Assembly: GCA_013115125.1 (NCBI GenBank)
Contig: JABANN010000112.1
Location: forward strand, 1-64,000
DNA length: 64,000 nucleotides
Direction of reading: 5' to 3'
DNA from: Perkinsus olseni
Lineage: Eukaryota; Perkinsozoa; Perkinsida
This document shows, one piece after another, positions 1-11,644 of this stretch. The translations under genes and the position numbers were made by a program. Position 1 is the stretch's first letter; every line of letters starts with the position of its first letter. Below the pieces are notes generated by a model that saw only the letters and a program-made list of their open reading frames with translations, made no database searches and was not told the origin of the DNA.

Positions 1-2
1 GA

Positions 3-61
3 TATTTGGGGGCAAGTCGAGAAATTTCGGGGCGGGGCGAGGAATTTCGGGGCGCGCGGAA
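3..61. repeat. Short G-rich tandem repeat
   Basis: Three imperfect units of about 20 bases follow one another, each built on an ATTTCGGGGCG-like core. The last unit (AATTTCGGGGCGCGCGG) closely resembles the motif that recurs near intron ends between 45 and 50 kb, so the two may be related. No gene overlaps it. Confidence 0.5.
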
Positions 62-498
62 GAATATTCCCCAGGTTGGGTTGGGCACACAGGTTCTATT
101 CTTGGGTCGAGCATTTCTACACTTTCGCGATCGCTCATGTGTATGGACTCGAGGCACTTTCGTTCCTTTTTCCTTCCGTCATCATGCTCACAGTAGTTTA
201 TGCTCTATCAATTGATATAGTATCGAAGATATGCAAAACGAAGGGATTGCATCTGTTAACAAGCCTTTGTTAGGATTACGATGTTCAGTGGTACAATACA
301 AATCGACCATGTCTTCGTTGATTAGGTTTTGAACGGAATACTTGATGCTCGTCTCTGTATTGCATCGCTGGGTATAGAATAATCGATGCACTGACGCTCA
401 GTGCGATAATTCTTCTCCCTATACCGCGTCATAGTTGGCAATTTCAGTTAGTAATCACCTTAACCATCTTTTCCCCACTTTATTGTGGCCCTTCCACC
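62..498. other. 5' flank of the eIF4E gene, no gene seen
   Basis: Both strands hold only short, unconvincing open frames. I see no RNA gene or repeat after base 61. It probably holds the promoter and 5' leader of the eIF4E gene that starts at 499, but I cannot point to a specific promoter element. Confidence 0.4.
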
Positions 499-1562
499 AT
501 GGAATCAGCAACAACAACCCCATCAATCTCAACACCGAGCCCGGCTAACTCGGATGTCACTTCAATCAGCTGCACTACCGTATCAACATCAGAACAACAG
601 ACCAATTGTGGTGTATCAGTAGAGAATCGAGTCCATCAATTGGCCAATACCTGGAGCTTTTGGTTGATGTATCAAGCTCAAACCAAGGTAATAATACCTT
701 GGAAAAAAGATGCGCTGGCTCGGTCGGTGTACAGTACTGATTTTATGAGTGCCTACTGATTTTATCATATTCAAGATCTTGTTTTACAATTGGGGTTGTT
801 CGATATCTCGTGTGTATTGCTAGTAAGCTGCTAATGTCGTAGGAATCAAGATTCTCACTTATGTACTCTAAACTTGCACCTTGGTCACCTCTATGTTTCA
901 GGATAAGAAAGATAATTGGAAGAGTACCCAGAAGCGTGTCCTTGACTTTTCTACCGCTGAAGATTTTTGGCGCGTTATTAACAACGTGTCGAGTCCGAGC
1001 CGATTGAGTTATGCTGACTATAGCGTCTTTCGATCCGGTATATCGCCCATGTGGGAAGATCCTGTATGTGCTAAGGGAGGCCGATGGATAGTAGCAGTCG
1101 ATCGTTTTATGAGGAGGGATGCCCGTTCAAGCGGCCAGGAAGAGGTAGTATGAGGATGCGCGGAGGAGGGAGTAGCATCGCACCTCGCCTCTGCCGTATT
1201 CGCTATTGCGTGGAGTTCCCTCGCTCGGTTGCCCCTTAGCCTTTCGGCCTCTTAACAATTAATAATAGCGATGAAGTCATTCGCGGTCTTCCTTCCTCTG
1301 TACTGCCTGCGTGTATCTTTTCCTATGTAATGTGCATGATTGCATTACTCTTCAGGCGCTTGACGAGAGTTGGCTCAATGTTATGTTGTCACTAATTGGA
1401 GGATCCACCTACCTCGACGATTCCACGGGTGAAGATATTCTAATTTGCGGTAGTGTCTGCTCTATGCGGAAGTACAACTGTAAAGTAGCCCTCTGGGTTG
1501 GCACGGCTGATGAGGATATCTTGATGAAGGCCGGGAGACAGTTCAAAGAATCTCTCAAGTGA
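499..1562 (+). CDS. eIF4E: Translation initiation factor eIF4E, mRNA cap-binding protein
   Basis: Three exons (499-687, 902-1144, 1356-1562) join in phase 0 with GT-AG introns and give 212 residues, normal for eIF4E. The N-terminus is a Ser/Thr-rich tail of about 50 residues. The core then reads NTWSFWLMYQAQTK, DKKDNW, DFWRVINN, GISPMWEDP and GGRWIVAVD, followed by ESWLNVMLSLIGG. The Trp residues of DNW and MWEDP match the two that stack on the m7G cap, and the Trp of DFW matches the one that contacts eIF4G or 4E-BP. In the family this protein recruits capped mRNA to the ribosome. The start is the first ATG in frame with the core. Alveolates often have several eIF4E clades; I cannot assign the clade. 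Confidence 0.93.
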
Positions 1563-1724
1563 GCGTGGGGTCTTTTTTTTGGGTCTGGAATTGGAATGGG
1601 AATATCGCCTCTTCAACGAGGTGTTTTGTTACACTGTGATTAGCCTTCTGTTAGCCAGTGCATCCTAGGTTGAAGCATGCAAGACATCAAATAGGTTGTA
1701 TCGCTCAGGCCTCTGATCGACTAC

Positions 1725-2398
1725 ATGACGAACGTGAGTAACTCCACTTCTTCCGAAGAAGATACCACCTCCCGTCACGGCGGGCGAGGTCCAAAGTCCG
1801 TGGTGCGACCCAAGGTTATCCAGTTCGAGTTCTTCTCTAACGATAACAAAACTGATAAAAGTATTGAGATTCCTTTCGCTGACGATGAGTGATGATGTTT
1901 GTTTGAATAATGAGCATCGTCGCTCTTCGTTGTACATGTTATCGGCTGCTGCTGCACTCGTCGTATCTGATGATCAATCGGTTATGTTCGGTGCTCGCTC
2001 GGAATATTCTTTGTCGTAAAGATTCTGTGGAAGGAATCTTTAGCCTTGGCCATAGATGTGAAGATTGGTGATTGCTAACTTGATACACTTGTGAGTATCT
2101 TAGATCTGATTAGAGTGCACGCATCTGAGGGCGATATATAACGTTACTAAATTACATATCCTCTCTATTTATTCCTTCTTTGCGTGCATCTTTGCTCGAA
2201 CCATACAAGATACAAAACAAGTTGGCTACGACTGTTATTGTTCGCCAGTATTATGATGATCGTTACGTACACCTTGTACCATCCAGGCTTGCGTTCAGTC
2301 CTTCAATTCACCTGGAACATGATACTCTTCCAAGGATGGAATCCTGGATATTACTCATTTCTTGCCTTCGCTCGGTTATCGTGTTGATCCTTATCTAG
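1725..2398 (+). CDS. Unrecognised protein with hydrophobic C-terminal part (partial model)
   Basis: A first exon from ATG 1725 encodes a polar stretch beginning MTNVSNSTSSEEDTTSRHGG and containing VVRPKVIQFEFFSNDNK and IEIPFADDE. It runs to about 1888, where a GT donor precedes the stop. A later open stretch at about 2170-2390 encodes hydrophobic sequence (LRLLLFASIMMIVTYTLY, then SVLQFTWNMILFQGWNPGYY), which looks like one or two membrane segments. Joining the two is inference, and exons between them are unclear. I do not recognise the family. It lies between eIF4E and the CDC50 gene on the same strand. Confidence 0.35.
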
Positions 2399-2700
2399 GA
2401 TTAGTATATTGCTCCTACCCTCATCTCATTCCGTCGATTTCGAATTTATCTTTTGTTTGCTTTGGTCGTTATTGTTCACTTAGCATTTTGCACATGAATC
2501 TACAGAGGCAATGTGCGTCCGTGTAATCAAGTAATGTATACAGGTAATGGATGATAGAGTCTTCTTGCTTGTCATGCTCCTATCATGTTAGTCTGGGCCT
2601 GGAACTGAAATCTATTTGAAGATTCTTCTTAATGGTTATTGTTCGAGTGTGAACAACACTTGTGGACGCCATATAATATAGTTTTAAATCCTCATTATAC

Positions 2701-5700
2701 ATGGCCTCCGGGAATGGCGATGAAGATGATGATGAATTTGATCGTAGAATATCTCGTAAATACGCTGGTAACTCTTTCATGCAGCAAAGATTATCAGCAT
2801 GGCAACCTCTACTGAGCCCACGGTAGTAATCAACAATCACGCAATCAGTTTATCATTTTCGGTCATTGTGTATGCATTTCATGTCAGGTGGGTCATAAGC
2901 TCGTTCGTAAGCTTCGGCATGCTATTCCTGGCTCTTGGGGCAGCCTTATCTAGTGTAATATTACCGGGAATGGTAGTGGTCGCTGATTTAGTATAATGAT
3001 TGGAACTACTTGCTGTGCCCATATCTTTATTCACCAATCTGTTGATCGTCGATTTCGCTTCAATGAGCCTCCGTTGCCCCCCCCCCCTTGCTGTACTAGA
3101 TGCTGTGATAAAGTATCTTACGAAGATATGAAATGAAGATAATGTGGAAAAAGTATGTGAAACAAAGTATCTTATGAAGATATCGGAAGGGTGTGCAGCT
3201 AGGTATAAAGCAAGCAAATATGAATATTAGGTTTCGCCTGAGGCCTTCGGGCAACAATTTTGACAAAGTGGGCTTTCATCTCCATGCCATCTCATTGGAC
3301 CTTGCCAATATGCGAGCATTGCGTGCTTTTTCGGGTAGGTGCATAGTTCGGAGTACAGGAAGGACTACACTACAGCAGCAGTCGATGGCGTGGCGGTGAT
3401 TGAAATCACGATCGATACCGATATGGAAGCGCCCATATACGTGTATGAGAAATATTTTATGTTTGACTGTAGCAGCTAATTGAGCGAAGGAATCCTAAAC
3501 TTTTCTCGTTTATTCTCTCCTCGGCTCCTTCGTCGAGGGACTGTATGGATCAGGGATTGATTATGGCTCATTTCTATTCACTCAACTCGCATTTCGGACG
3601 GGTATTCTCGGCAGGACTTTCTTGCAATCCATCAGATATTATGAGCTGTCGAACTTCTACCAGAATCATCGGCTCTTTATCGATTCGAGATCTGATGAAC
3701 AACTGGCGAGTAAGCACGATCGAAACGTGTATCCATCACGTGATCGATTCAGAAATGAGTATGAACATTCACATTTTTAAAGCCAGGGACAGATAGTTCA
3801 GCCTCTGCTTGCTGCGTGGCTCAGATCCTGCCACTGTGACAGCGGGAGCGGACCCGCCAGCTGAATGCGAGCCGGCGACGAAAAGTGCCGAAGGAAAGGT
3901 GTAGCATATTGGCTGGGACAGGATGGGATATTCTACTTGTTTTCATACAAGATACTATCCATGCGGTCTGGTGGCCCGGGCTGTTTTCAATGATTCTTTT
4001 TTAATGGATGTGCGTAAGAGGAATACGTCAGCGTGGAGAAGGGCTAACCTCAATGAAGTGCGTCGTTACCTGGAGACCAGGTCTTGGACCCCTCCTTTTC
4101 CGGCTCATACACGCCTCTTGTGTGTACGTGCGATATTATGCCGAATAATGCCCCCTGGTTGTAGAGCTTCGCTGGTCTGATATCAGATCATCCGATCGAT
4201 TTCATGGTCTGAACCTCAGGAAGCGGGAGTTATTGCTTGGCAGCCTGACCTGGAGCATAGGTTCCAGAACGTGCTTCCCGATGCGCCTCCTGCTGCTGCT
4301 ACTGCCGGCAGTGGTGTTGCGGACGCTCGGATGCGAAACGATGAGATCTTTGATATGTGGTTGACGTACATATTTCCTCCACAAATATGCGTAGGTTTAT
4401 CTGGGGTATCGCCTTTGGCTTCCATTCGCTCGAATACTCAAAAATAGTGCATCTGATGGTATTCTGGTCAAAAATCGAGTACAACACGTGGATAAACAAT
4501 CCGTGTACAGTAAGCGCCATCTTGAAACGCGTAAACTGTGGCGCGTTCTGTTGATGGCGCGTACTGTACAGCTTTCTGAAGAATCCTCGTACCCTCTCAT
4601 TCGACCTTCTGCACCAATAATGTAACACCATCGTCATTTGCCGAGTACTTCTGAGGAGTACCAGGTACCTACCTCTGGTGGATGCATGTTCCGTCGCCAG
4701 GATGATCATCAGGATCATCAGATTGTAGGGTTTTGAATTCCGTCATTTTTTTTGTGTATCGAAAGTTGTTCGAGGGGTTTCTATTCGTCGAAGTGTTGGA
4801 AGGATGTACAGCTGCTCAGATGATACCAACTTTCAATCAGTAGAACATCCATGAAGTGACACATGACTATGAGTGACACAAAGTACCACGCCTCAGCCGC
4901 AGATGTAACGAAGGAGACATCATGTATTATTGTGACGTATATAGCGGGCGTAGCGAAATATAGCGCCTCGGCAGAGGGTGCTGGTGATTCAGCAATGGTG
5001 AACCTTTCCATCAGACTGATGGTTATATAACAGTCGCTATTTATGTGTTGCTCGGGGAGATATAGGACTATAAGATGGATCTCATTCGCCCAGTAGAACT
5101 TTTCCAGGTTCCCACTAGAGCCTGGCCAGATGGCCGATATGAGCCGGTCTTTGTTATGAGTCGTCTCGATCAGCGAGGTCATCGCGTAGCTTCTTGTGAT
5201 GGTTACAGCGCAAAAGGAGGAGGAGGAGCCAGGTGTAGATTCACCAAGGTCCTGCATGCTTCCGATTCAACCCATTCCGAGTCTACCATGATTCAACTCA
5301 CAATATTCTGTCATCGTGCTTTCTCGATGTGTACGCTCCGCGGTTGAGATATCGTCTATCGTCAGGTCCCTTTCGGTGTGTATGGTTCGGATCCCGAATT
5401 CCCCTGCTCTGCTGCGCAAGGCTACATTCGACTGCCGAATCCTTCTGGTTGGAAACACTAATCAGGGCCGTTTGGCTCCGTTCTATCTTGCTCTATCTAG
5501 CTCTGTCATCGTTCACTGCGGTCCCGCCGGACAAATCGTGCACTTACCTCGAATCTTTCAGGATGGGGTGTTGAGAACGGTCACTTCGTGGCGTGGATGA
5601 GGCCCGCTGGGATGCCCACATTCAGGAAAGTATACGGACGTGTAGATGAGGACTTGCAAGTGAGGGCAAGATTGCAAGATATATCGCCTTTGAGTGGTCT

Positions 5701-5942
5701 AGTAGGAGGGTGATGTTGTTCGAGTCACTGTATTTGACAACTACCCAGATGGATCCTTCGGCGGCAGTAAATCGATAATCGTGGCGAGCGCTACCTTGAC
5801 TGGCGGTATAAATATGTACGTGTCTTTGGCGTATCTTGGGGCTGGTGGTATCTGCTTGGCCTTCGCCATCATCTTCGCGATGAGTAACCTATTTTTGCCC
5901 AGAAAATTCTTCGATACTGACTACAGGGACTGGCAGGATTGA
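2701..5942 (+). CDS. CDC50/LEM3-family subunit of P4-ATPase lipid flippase
   Basis: ATG 2701 opens MASGNGDEDDDEF, and then QQRLSAWQPLLSPR runs across an intron (donor 2823, acceptor 2887) into the first membrane helix WVISSFVSFGMLFLALG. Later exons give TDMEAPIYVYYELSNFYQNH (exon end 3442 joined to 3636-3709), a Cys-bearing segment from 3825, PCGLVARAVFNDSF (about 3954), IAWQPDLEHRFQN (4220-4390), FVAWMRPAGMPTFRKVYGRV (5562-5659), then FDNYPDGSFGGSKS and a second helix before a short tail ending in RKFFDTDYRDWQD. These are the hallmark blocks of CDC50 proteins: two membrane helices around a Cys-rich ectodomain. In the family the protein chaperones P4-ATPases that flip aminophospholipids. Exon edges near 3000-3340 and 3898-3953 are not settled. 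No P4-ATPase gene is visible in the window. Confidence 0.9.
4391..5561. other. Long intron of the CDC50 gene
   Basis: At about 1.17 kb this is far longer than the other introns here. It contains a 158-codon open frame on the - strand (4781-5257), rich in hydrophobic and aromatic residues, with no family I recognise. It could hide a small CDC50 exon or be non-coding. Confidence 0.35.
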
Positions 5943-6169
5943 TAACGCTTTTGTGAGAGTTCGAAGTTCGATCCCTGACTGATGCATTCTTGAACTGTTC
6001 AGGAGCATGGATATACATTTCCTGTTGAATCGAGGGGTTGCGTAATCAGGATTCCCTTATCATTTCCGATTGCCCGATTTCCGTCAGAACCCGACTTGAG
6101 GGCTACACTACTTGGGGATAGCGGTATATACCTGTGTGGGTTATCAAGTTACTCTTTTTTCTTCTCCAA

Positions 6170-6534
6170 ATGACTTCCCCCGAGTTTGTGAACGACAAAT
6201 CTAATCCGGTTGGATATGTTAACACGAGTGTGCGAGAGTTCGCAGTGGAATCGAGACGACTCCTGCAGAAGTGCAAGAAACCGGATGGAAAAGGTGATGA
6301 TATAATGTGGTTCAACTCTCGGTGGGGTTCCGACCAAGATTTAAATTATCGGGCTCGGATCTTCGGGAGAGCGATGCATTCATGTCTCCTGGCCATTCTC
6401 TCATTTTCTTCTCCTTGTTAGAATTCCAGCGTATGATGTACGCCTGTGGAGTCGGGTTCTTCGTCATGGGCTTCATCGGTTACACAATCGACCTTATCTT
6501 CATTCCGATCAATAACCTTATTATGAGTTCCTAA
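6170..6534 (+). CDS. SEC61G: Sec61 gamma subunit of the ER protein translocon
   Basis: Two exons, 6170-6293 and 6422-6534, join through a Glu codon and give 78 residues, a little over the usual 68-70. The sequence has the amphipathic N-terminal helix (FAVESRRLLQKCKKPDGK) and then EFQRMMYACGVGFFVMGF, a single membrane helix ending in FIPINNLIMSS. The CxKPDxKEF block and the IPINN tail are family signatures. In the family this tail-anchored subunit clamps the two halves of the Sec61 alpha channel. The ATG at 6170 is chosen because the in-frame codons upstream make a hydrophobic leader the family does not have. It lies about 230 bases after the CDC50 stop, on the same strand. Confidence 0.95.
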
Positions 6535-6809
6535 GCTGTAGGAGGAGTTATTGCATTTCGCAGGGAATCAGCTGTGTTTCGTTATATAATTATAATTTTT
6601 GCGGTGGTGTGGAAAGGTTGTCGATGGGCTCACTGGTGCTCTTGGTTATGTTTTACTGATTCGTCTTGGCGCTGTTGAACGATTGGCGATGCGATTGGGG
6701 GTGGGGGTAGATTCGGGCCAATTCCACCAGCCGAGGGACTCACCAGCGTGTAGGATGGATTCAGAGAGTTTCTTTGTGTTGGAGGATCCACTGCCCATCC
6801 ATCGTCATC

Positions 6810-7550
6810 ATGATGTATCCAACTGGCACTGCAAACTTCAATTATGAACTCAATGAGAGTATCTCGTCCTTTCATCCCGTGGACGGAAGTCAGCATCATG
6901 CGGTGGAGACTGTTGGTGGTGGTGGTGGCCCACACAGAGAAGGTTTTTACCATCCTGTGTCATCGGCAGATCCTCCCTTCAAGGGAGCATATAAGACTGA
7001 GCTATGCCGCTATGTTTTGGCGGATACCAAATGTCGATTCGGAGCAGCTAGATGTAAGTGGGCGCATTCGATTGAAGAAATGCATCAGCATAGAAGGGCC
7101 ATCCTGAATCAAGCTCGGAGGCACTATGATGGTGGAAAAATGTATCGTCCGCGAACTGAACCGAGGACCTCCCCAGTAGTATCTGTCGCGCAACTACCGC
7201 TATCCATTTGGGATGAGTTGCAGAGCTGCTCGTCTACTTCTACGCCGCCTGCTGGTAATTTTGATGAGGGAATTTTCGGCACCTCGACGGAGCCGCTGGA
7301 GCCGATGACACAGTCCGAAGATACGCTGACAGAGACTTTCCCGGCCACCGATACCGAAGATATTCTGGAATGTCTGGCAACACTTCAGAACGATATGGGG
7401 AATCTTCCGTCGGACTCTGGGTATGCCGAAAACTGGGAGAATGGTCTCGAACTGCGCGAGGGAGCAGGCCAACAACAGCAGCAGCCGATGGTCGAGATCA
7501 GCGGACGTCAGAGTAACAATGATATTGACGAGGGATGCTCTATTCAGTAA
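6810..7550 (+). CDS. CCCH zinc-finger protein, putative RNA-binding
   Basis: A single exon of 246 codons. One finger is visible near residues 62-90: YKTELCRYVLADTKCRFG then CKWAH, giving C-x8-C-x6-C-x3-H with the usual KTELCR lead-in of tristetraprolin-like fingers. The rest is low-complexity: a Gly run before the finger, an acidic Ser/Thr-rich middle, and QQQQQ near the end. Such fingers bind AU-rich mRNA in animals and yeast; the target here is unknown. Two ATGs in a row (6810 and 6813) serve equally well. Only one finger is present, where the tristetraprolin family has two. Confidence 0.8.
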   Translation: MMYPTGTANFNYELNESISSFHPVDGSQHHAVETVGGGGGPHREGFYHPVSSADPPFKGAYKTELCRYVLADTKCRFGAARCKWAHSIEEMHQHRRAILNQARRHYDGGKMYRPRTEPRTSPVVSVAQLPLSIWDELQSCSSTSTPPAGNFDEGIFGTSTEPLEPMTQSEDTLTETFPATDTEDILECLATLQNDMGNLPSDSGYAENWENGLELREGAGQQQQQPMVEISGRQSNNDIDEGCSIQ

Positions 7551-8130
7551 TGAATGTGGAGCACGCCCGATTAATTGATTATAGTGATAGTGCACGATCA
7601 CATGTAAGTAGAGCTCTTTTTTGCATTCAACTATTGTCTTGGTGGTATTGGCCCGTCGTAGCTCATTCCTGAAATCGGGCACCGCTACTGTGAGTACCAC
7701 CAGTTATCATCTAAACTGGTGCCACTACAATGTTCTCGGCTCTGGGATCAGAGTAAGAGTATTCGCGATGGCGATTGAGTGCTATTACTAATTTCGTGGC
7801 TCGATGGAAACATCATCGCCAATAATCGCGGAGAATGAGCTGTTATCATTTTTCAGTGGTTGAATCGATTATTCGCGTAGTAACATAGAAGTGGCATCTT
7901 GCGAGGACATCTTCGTAATCGATGATGTGATCGATTGTTGAATCTTTGTAATATCTTCGTGGGTTGAATAAGGTTGATTAAACTAGAAGATTCCTCATCT
8001 TCAATTTGGCAGTAATTCTTGGAGTGCCCCATAAACTCACTGTGATGTGGTCGTCGTCGTCGTCGTCATCGTCATCACATTCATACTTTGATATTAAATT
8101 CATCATTACTCTAGTCATAGTAATAATCAT
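7551..8130. other. Spacer with palindrome and GTC triplet run
   Basis: No gene is evident. The stretch holds the imperfect palindrome AATCGATGATGTGATCGATT at 7917-7936, a member of a family listed in the findings, and a run of GTC/GTCATC triplets at about 8047-8077. Confidence 0.4.
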
Positions 8131-8374
8131 CGCGGAATGTTTTTGCATGGATATCCCAAACGCTACATGCACACACTTGCGTTGGACAGTATACATCAAT
8201 CAACACCTCCTTCTTGGATGCTCACTTCCTCGATTTGCTGGCTCCTCCAGTTTTGGATCCAAACTTTCAATCCGTAGTATACTGGGATACTCTCCTCGAC
8301 GTGCCTCGACGTGCCTCGACGTGCCTCAGACTCAACCATAGTTGTCTTCCCTCGAGTAAAGCCTCCTCTCAGTT

Positions 8375-8888
8375 GAGTGCTTCATGGATGCCCAGACACG
8401 TGTTGATATATTGAATGAGGTCATACCCCTGGCAGTGTCTTTCCAGTACTCTGCGCATCGACGAATCTTAGCGGCTGAGGATGTGGCAATGGCAATGGAA
8501 TTACTGGGATACTCACAGGTGATGATCATATATCAAATCATGATTCGATCTTTTACTATCATCATACTACAACAGGAAAGCTCTCGTATACGGATTCTTG
8601 ATGGTTTGATCTTTGCATCGGTTCTTGTTCCCTCAACTCTTTGTTCAGGTTTCTCTGTTGTCGCCATTCTGGCCAGATGTTTGCTTCGAAGGCCTTGAAG
8701 AGGACACTGAGCAGTCAGTGGAAGGCGGGGCATCTCCTGGAGATAGCAATAACGGTGCAGACAATATATCTGTTGAGGAGGATGAGTATACTAAGGTGAT
8801 ACAAGACGGGCCAAAGGTGGTGATGATATGTCGTACTTCTTGCGTGGAGGACGTGGTACTTAAACTCGACCTACATGCAAAAGTGTAG
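8375..8888 (+). CDS. Histone-fold protein, TAF-like (5' end not resolved)
   Basis: An exon with acceptor near 8371 encodes MDAQTRVDILNEVIPLAVSF then SAHRRILAAEDVAMAMELLG, ending at donor GTGATG after 8518. The pattern (amphipathic helix, basic HRR loop, L-x3-DV-x2-AM-x2-L) is that of histone-fold subunits such as TAF6 or TAF9. The next exon (from about 8649) begins VSLLSPFWPDVCF and becomes acidic, ending in LDLHAKV at 8888. The upstream exon is uncertain; 8200-8370 is open in two frames and includes three copies of CTCGACGTGC. A TFIID or SAGA role is inference from the fold. Confidence 0.5.
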
Positions 8889-8896
8889 TCATTTTG

Positions 8897-9555
8897 TCAG
8901 CACGTATTGCGTCGGAACAAGAAGTTGGAAAGATACTTGTTCGATCGGAACCCGACGGAGGACAAGGCACTCCGGGAAGTTAATCTGGGCCGAGTGAATC
9001 CAACGATCAGAGTAGCAGGAGGAGAGCGCTTAGTTGGGCTCGCGTTATGCCGTGTTGCCCCAGGCCAGGCTAGTTCCGGATCCTACCTTGGTTTGCCGAC
9101 TATCGGCGAGTGGTGAGTGGAAGGCTGAGAATCTCGCGAAAGACGGTAAGGAGGTGTGAAGGCTTTAGAAATCGCGCTATCCTTGGCTGTGCGTGTCAGA
9201 CTATAAAGTTGGAGGGATTGGCCCGATGGATGGGATTCCCGAATCTCTACCGCCTCTCTCCGAAGCCGAGCAATCCTTCGCCTGTGCGACGAGCGATCTT
9301 CTTCGGAATATCCCCACTGGGGGCTTAGCCACCGTAAGGAAGCATCCGTAAGGTCGGATTGTACGTGTCCGGATTGCCGCTCTGGTATAGTCGTGCTTAG
9401 TGAGAATCTGTGGTTGATTTCTGAACATATTCGATTGGTCCGGTTTAGGATGCATCGTCACTCAGGTATATCAACTGTTGGACTTGGTAGCCAATCATCG
9501 TCATGGAAAGATCGCTCTCCTGCTGATAGCCCGTTTCGTTCAGTCTACAGTTGAT
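8897..9555 (+). CDS. Unrecognised multi-exon coding region
   Basis: Several spliceable stretches look coding. One at about 9200-9330 reads GIGPMDGIPESLPPLSEAEQ then TSDLLRNIPTGGLAT before a GTAAGG donor. Another at about 9355-9465 holds a Cys pair (CTCPDC) and LWLISEHIRLVRFRMHRH. I do not recognise the family, and the exon order and ends are guesses. It could be part of the histone-fold gene or a separate gene. Confidence 0.25.
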
Positions 9556-9649
9556 AAGTAAGGGGAGTTAAGGTCTGATTAGTTCCATAAGGGGTTCCTG
9601 CTGTATGTAATGCGCGGTTATTGGAACCCTCCATATACCTTGGATAACG

Positions 9650-9832
9650 GCTTTTGTCAGGTTCGTTAGCATTGGTGGCATCGGCTCCATCCCTCTCCGA
9701 TACATGCGTCTCTTGGCCCTCCTCGCCCGAGGCAGCGTGCTGGTCTCCGCCGGTCGAGCGCCCCCCAAGAACATTGACGGTGCCGACACTGATGACGATG
9801 ATGATGATGATGATGATGAGTTTGAAGTGTAG
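9650..9832 (+). CDS. Possible exon ending in an acidic tail
   Basis: After an acceptor at about 9660, one frame reads FVSIGGIGSIPLRYMRLLAL and ends in a run of eight Asp followed by EFEV and TAG at 9830-9832. The Asp run comes from a GAT/GAC triplet tract at about 9793-9820. A second + frame is also open here, so the reading frame is uncertain. Confidence 0.25.
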   Translation, partial: AFVRFVSIGGIGSIPLRYMRLLALLARGSVLVSAGRAPPKNIDGADTDDDDDDDDDEFEV

Positions 9833-9929
9833 CATCCTGGAATCGCATCGGAGAGGTGCGGCAGTAGTACTGAGCAGGTCACTTTGCTCGCTGGTCGGGA
9901 GCTTGGCGCGGCTGGCTCTGGACACCTCA

Positions 9930-10797
9930 TTGCCACAGTCTATGGCTCAGAGTGCACAGGGAGGCGGCTATCCGATGTCTCCGAGTACTAATCTACTACC
10001 CTACACCATGAGCAGCTTGCCTATCTTCTTTTTCTGTAGTTTTACCCCCCAGAGGCTCTCAAACGCCCCGCGGCGGCATGCTCGGAGGAGCTGCTGCTGG
10101 TGCTGCTAGGCAGCACAGTGGGGTGGCAGCAGCGGTGTGTGATGCTCTACAACTGGTAAGGACATCATGCATTGTGCATATTATCTCTAATCATCATCAA
10201 CAGTGGCGACCTCTCGTTAGGTGAGTTTTCGAGACATGTGCAGCAAGTGCTTCAAAGAATGCTCATCTGTTGTGAGCATGGCTGCCCCGAAGCTGGCCCA
10301 ACATGTCGACGTATGTGTGGAAGATCGTTGGACAGCGGTCCTAGAGAAGAACGTAAGAGGACGTACGTAGGCTAGGGCCCGGCTGTCTGTTCTGGCACTA
10401 TTATCCTTCAGGACAGCCGTCCGAATAGTTTTCGCGAATTCACTCACGTCATTTTGCAGGCCACCACTCGTGCAGATCTGATGGCGCTGGTCAGTGTAAT
10501 GAGCCTAGTAAAGGAAGGGCACTTCGTCGAGACCAGTGGACTGTGCTCACGATGGCTTGCGGCTGATGCGGCAGGTGGCCAACCTATCCTTAACTGAGTA
10601 GCACCATGAGACACTTGTTCAGGTGAGAGCAACAGCAGCAGCTCGTCGTCCTTACCGCCGGACGTCTCGGATTTCGAGCGAGAGTTGAGTCTTGTGTATC
10701 TGGAGCAAAAGGCTAAACTGTCGGATTACTTTCTGGCGACCAGCCTTCTATGTGAGCGGGCGGGCATTGGTGATCATTTTAATGATTCTTTTCTCTA
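9930..10797 (+). CDS. Unrecognised multi-exon protein
   Basis: Four stretches splice plausibly: an Ala/Gly-rich exon near 10070-10155 (GGMLGGAAAGAARQ), one from about 10219 with a Cys cluster (FRDMCSKCFKEC), one from 10461 (RADLMALVSVMSLVKEGHFV) and one from about 10622 (SDFERELSLVYLEQKAKLSD). The last ends in frame at TAA near 10795. The Cys spacing recalls small intermembrane-space chaperones but lacks the second pair, so I assign no family. Confidence 0.3.
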
Positions 10798-11644
10798 ATT
10801 CAACCTGAAGTATTGGGTTAAATGAGTTTCTTGCTGTTATAGTGCAATCTCCCGACGTGATGCACTTGGTCACGGAAGGTAACAGCGATACCACTGTTTA
10901 ATTGTTCAATTCCCCCGGCCGCCAGGGGAGCGCTCTACCAATGCTATTCCCCTACACACGGTACCCTCTTATGACGTCGCTCTCGCCACTGCTTATGGAG
11001 CTGTCCTTGATATGTCGTGAATCACGACTACTAGGATCCTTCAACTAGGTTTTCGTGCTGTATAGTTGTATACAGAAGTTGCTTCTGCAAAGTACCCGTC
11101 TAGAACTCACAACGCAAGCGTGCTGAGGTAACCATGTGTAGCGGTGTAGTCATGAGTGCATATCATCTTAAGGTGCCCAGATTAGTATCATTCCGCAAGG
11201 CTGACCGTCTCCTGGTGATGGAAGTAACAGTAAGTGTCCGCAAGCCAGTCACCTGAGTATCGCGCCGGAAATGCGATACACCTCGATAGTGCTCTACTGT
11301 GCCTGTCTCAATGGGCTATATTAAGACACCTCATAGGACTCTTCAAACTACATGAGGACGACAACAGTCGGGCAGGGAGTACATTCTGTGGACCCGTCGA
11401 GGGCTGCACTCACTTGTCGAGAGTATGAATCCGGCATTCGTGTAAGCCTTCACAGCATGCCCGTTACGTGAATCGACTGCTGCACAAGTGGCTACGATGC
11501 TCGGTGATTTCTGCTGCCCGATCTGGAAAATAACGCACTATCATTTTTAAGGGTCCCTCAGTGTTCCTACGTGTTCCACTAGTCGACGAAGCAGATTGGT
11601 CGCAACTCTCCGCCCACGCCAGTCCTCTCTCACGTATAAGTGTA
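10798..11644. other. No gene seen
   Basis: Only a 64-codon open frame at 11234-11428 is present, with no recognisable content. I see no repeats or RNA genes. The stretch separates a + strand gene from the 3' end of a - strand gene. Confidence 0.35.
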
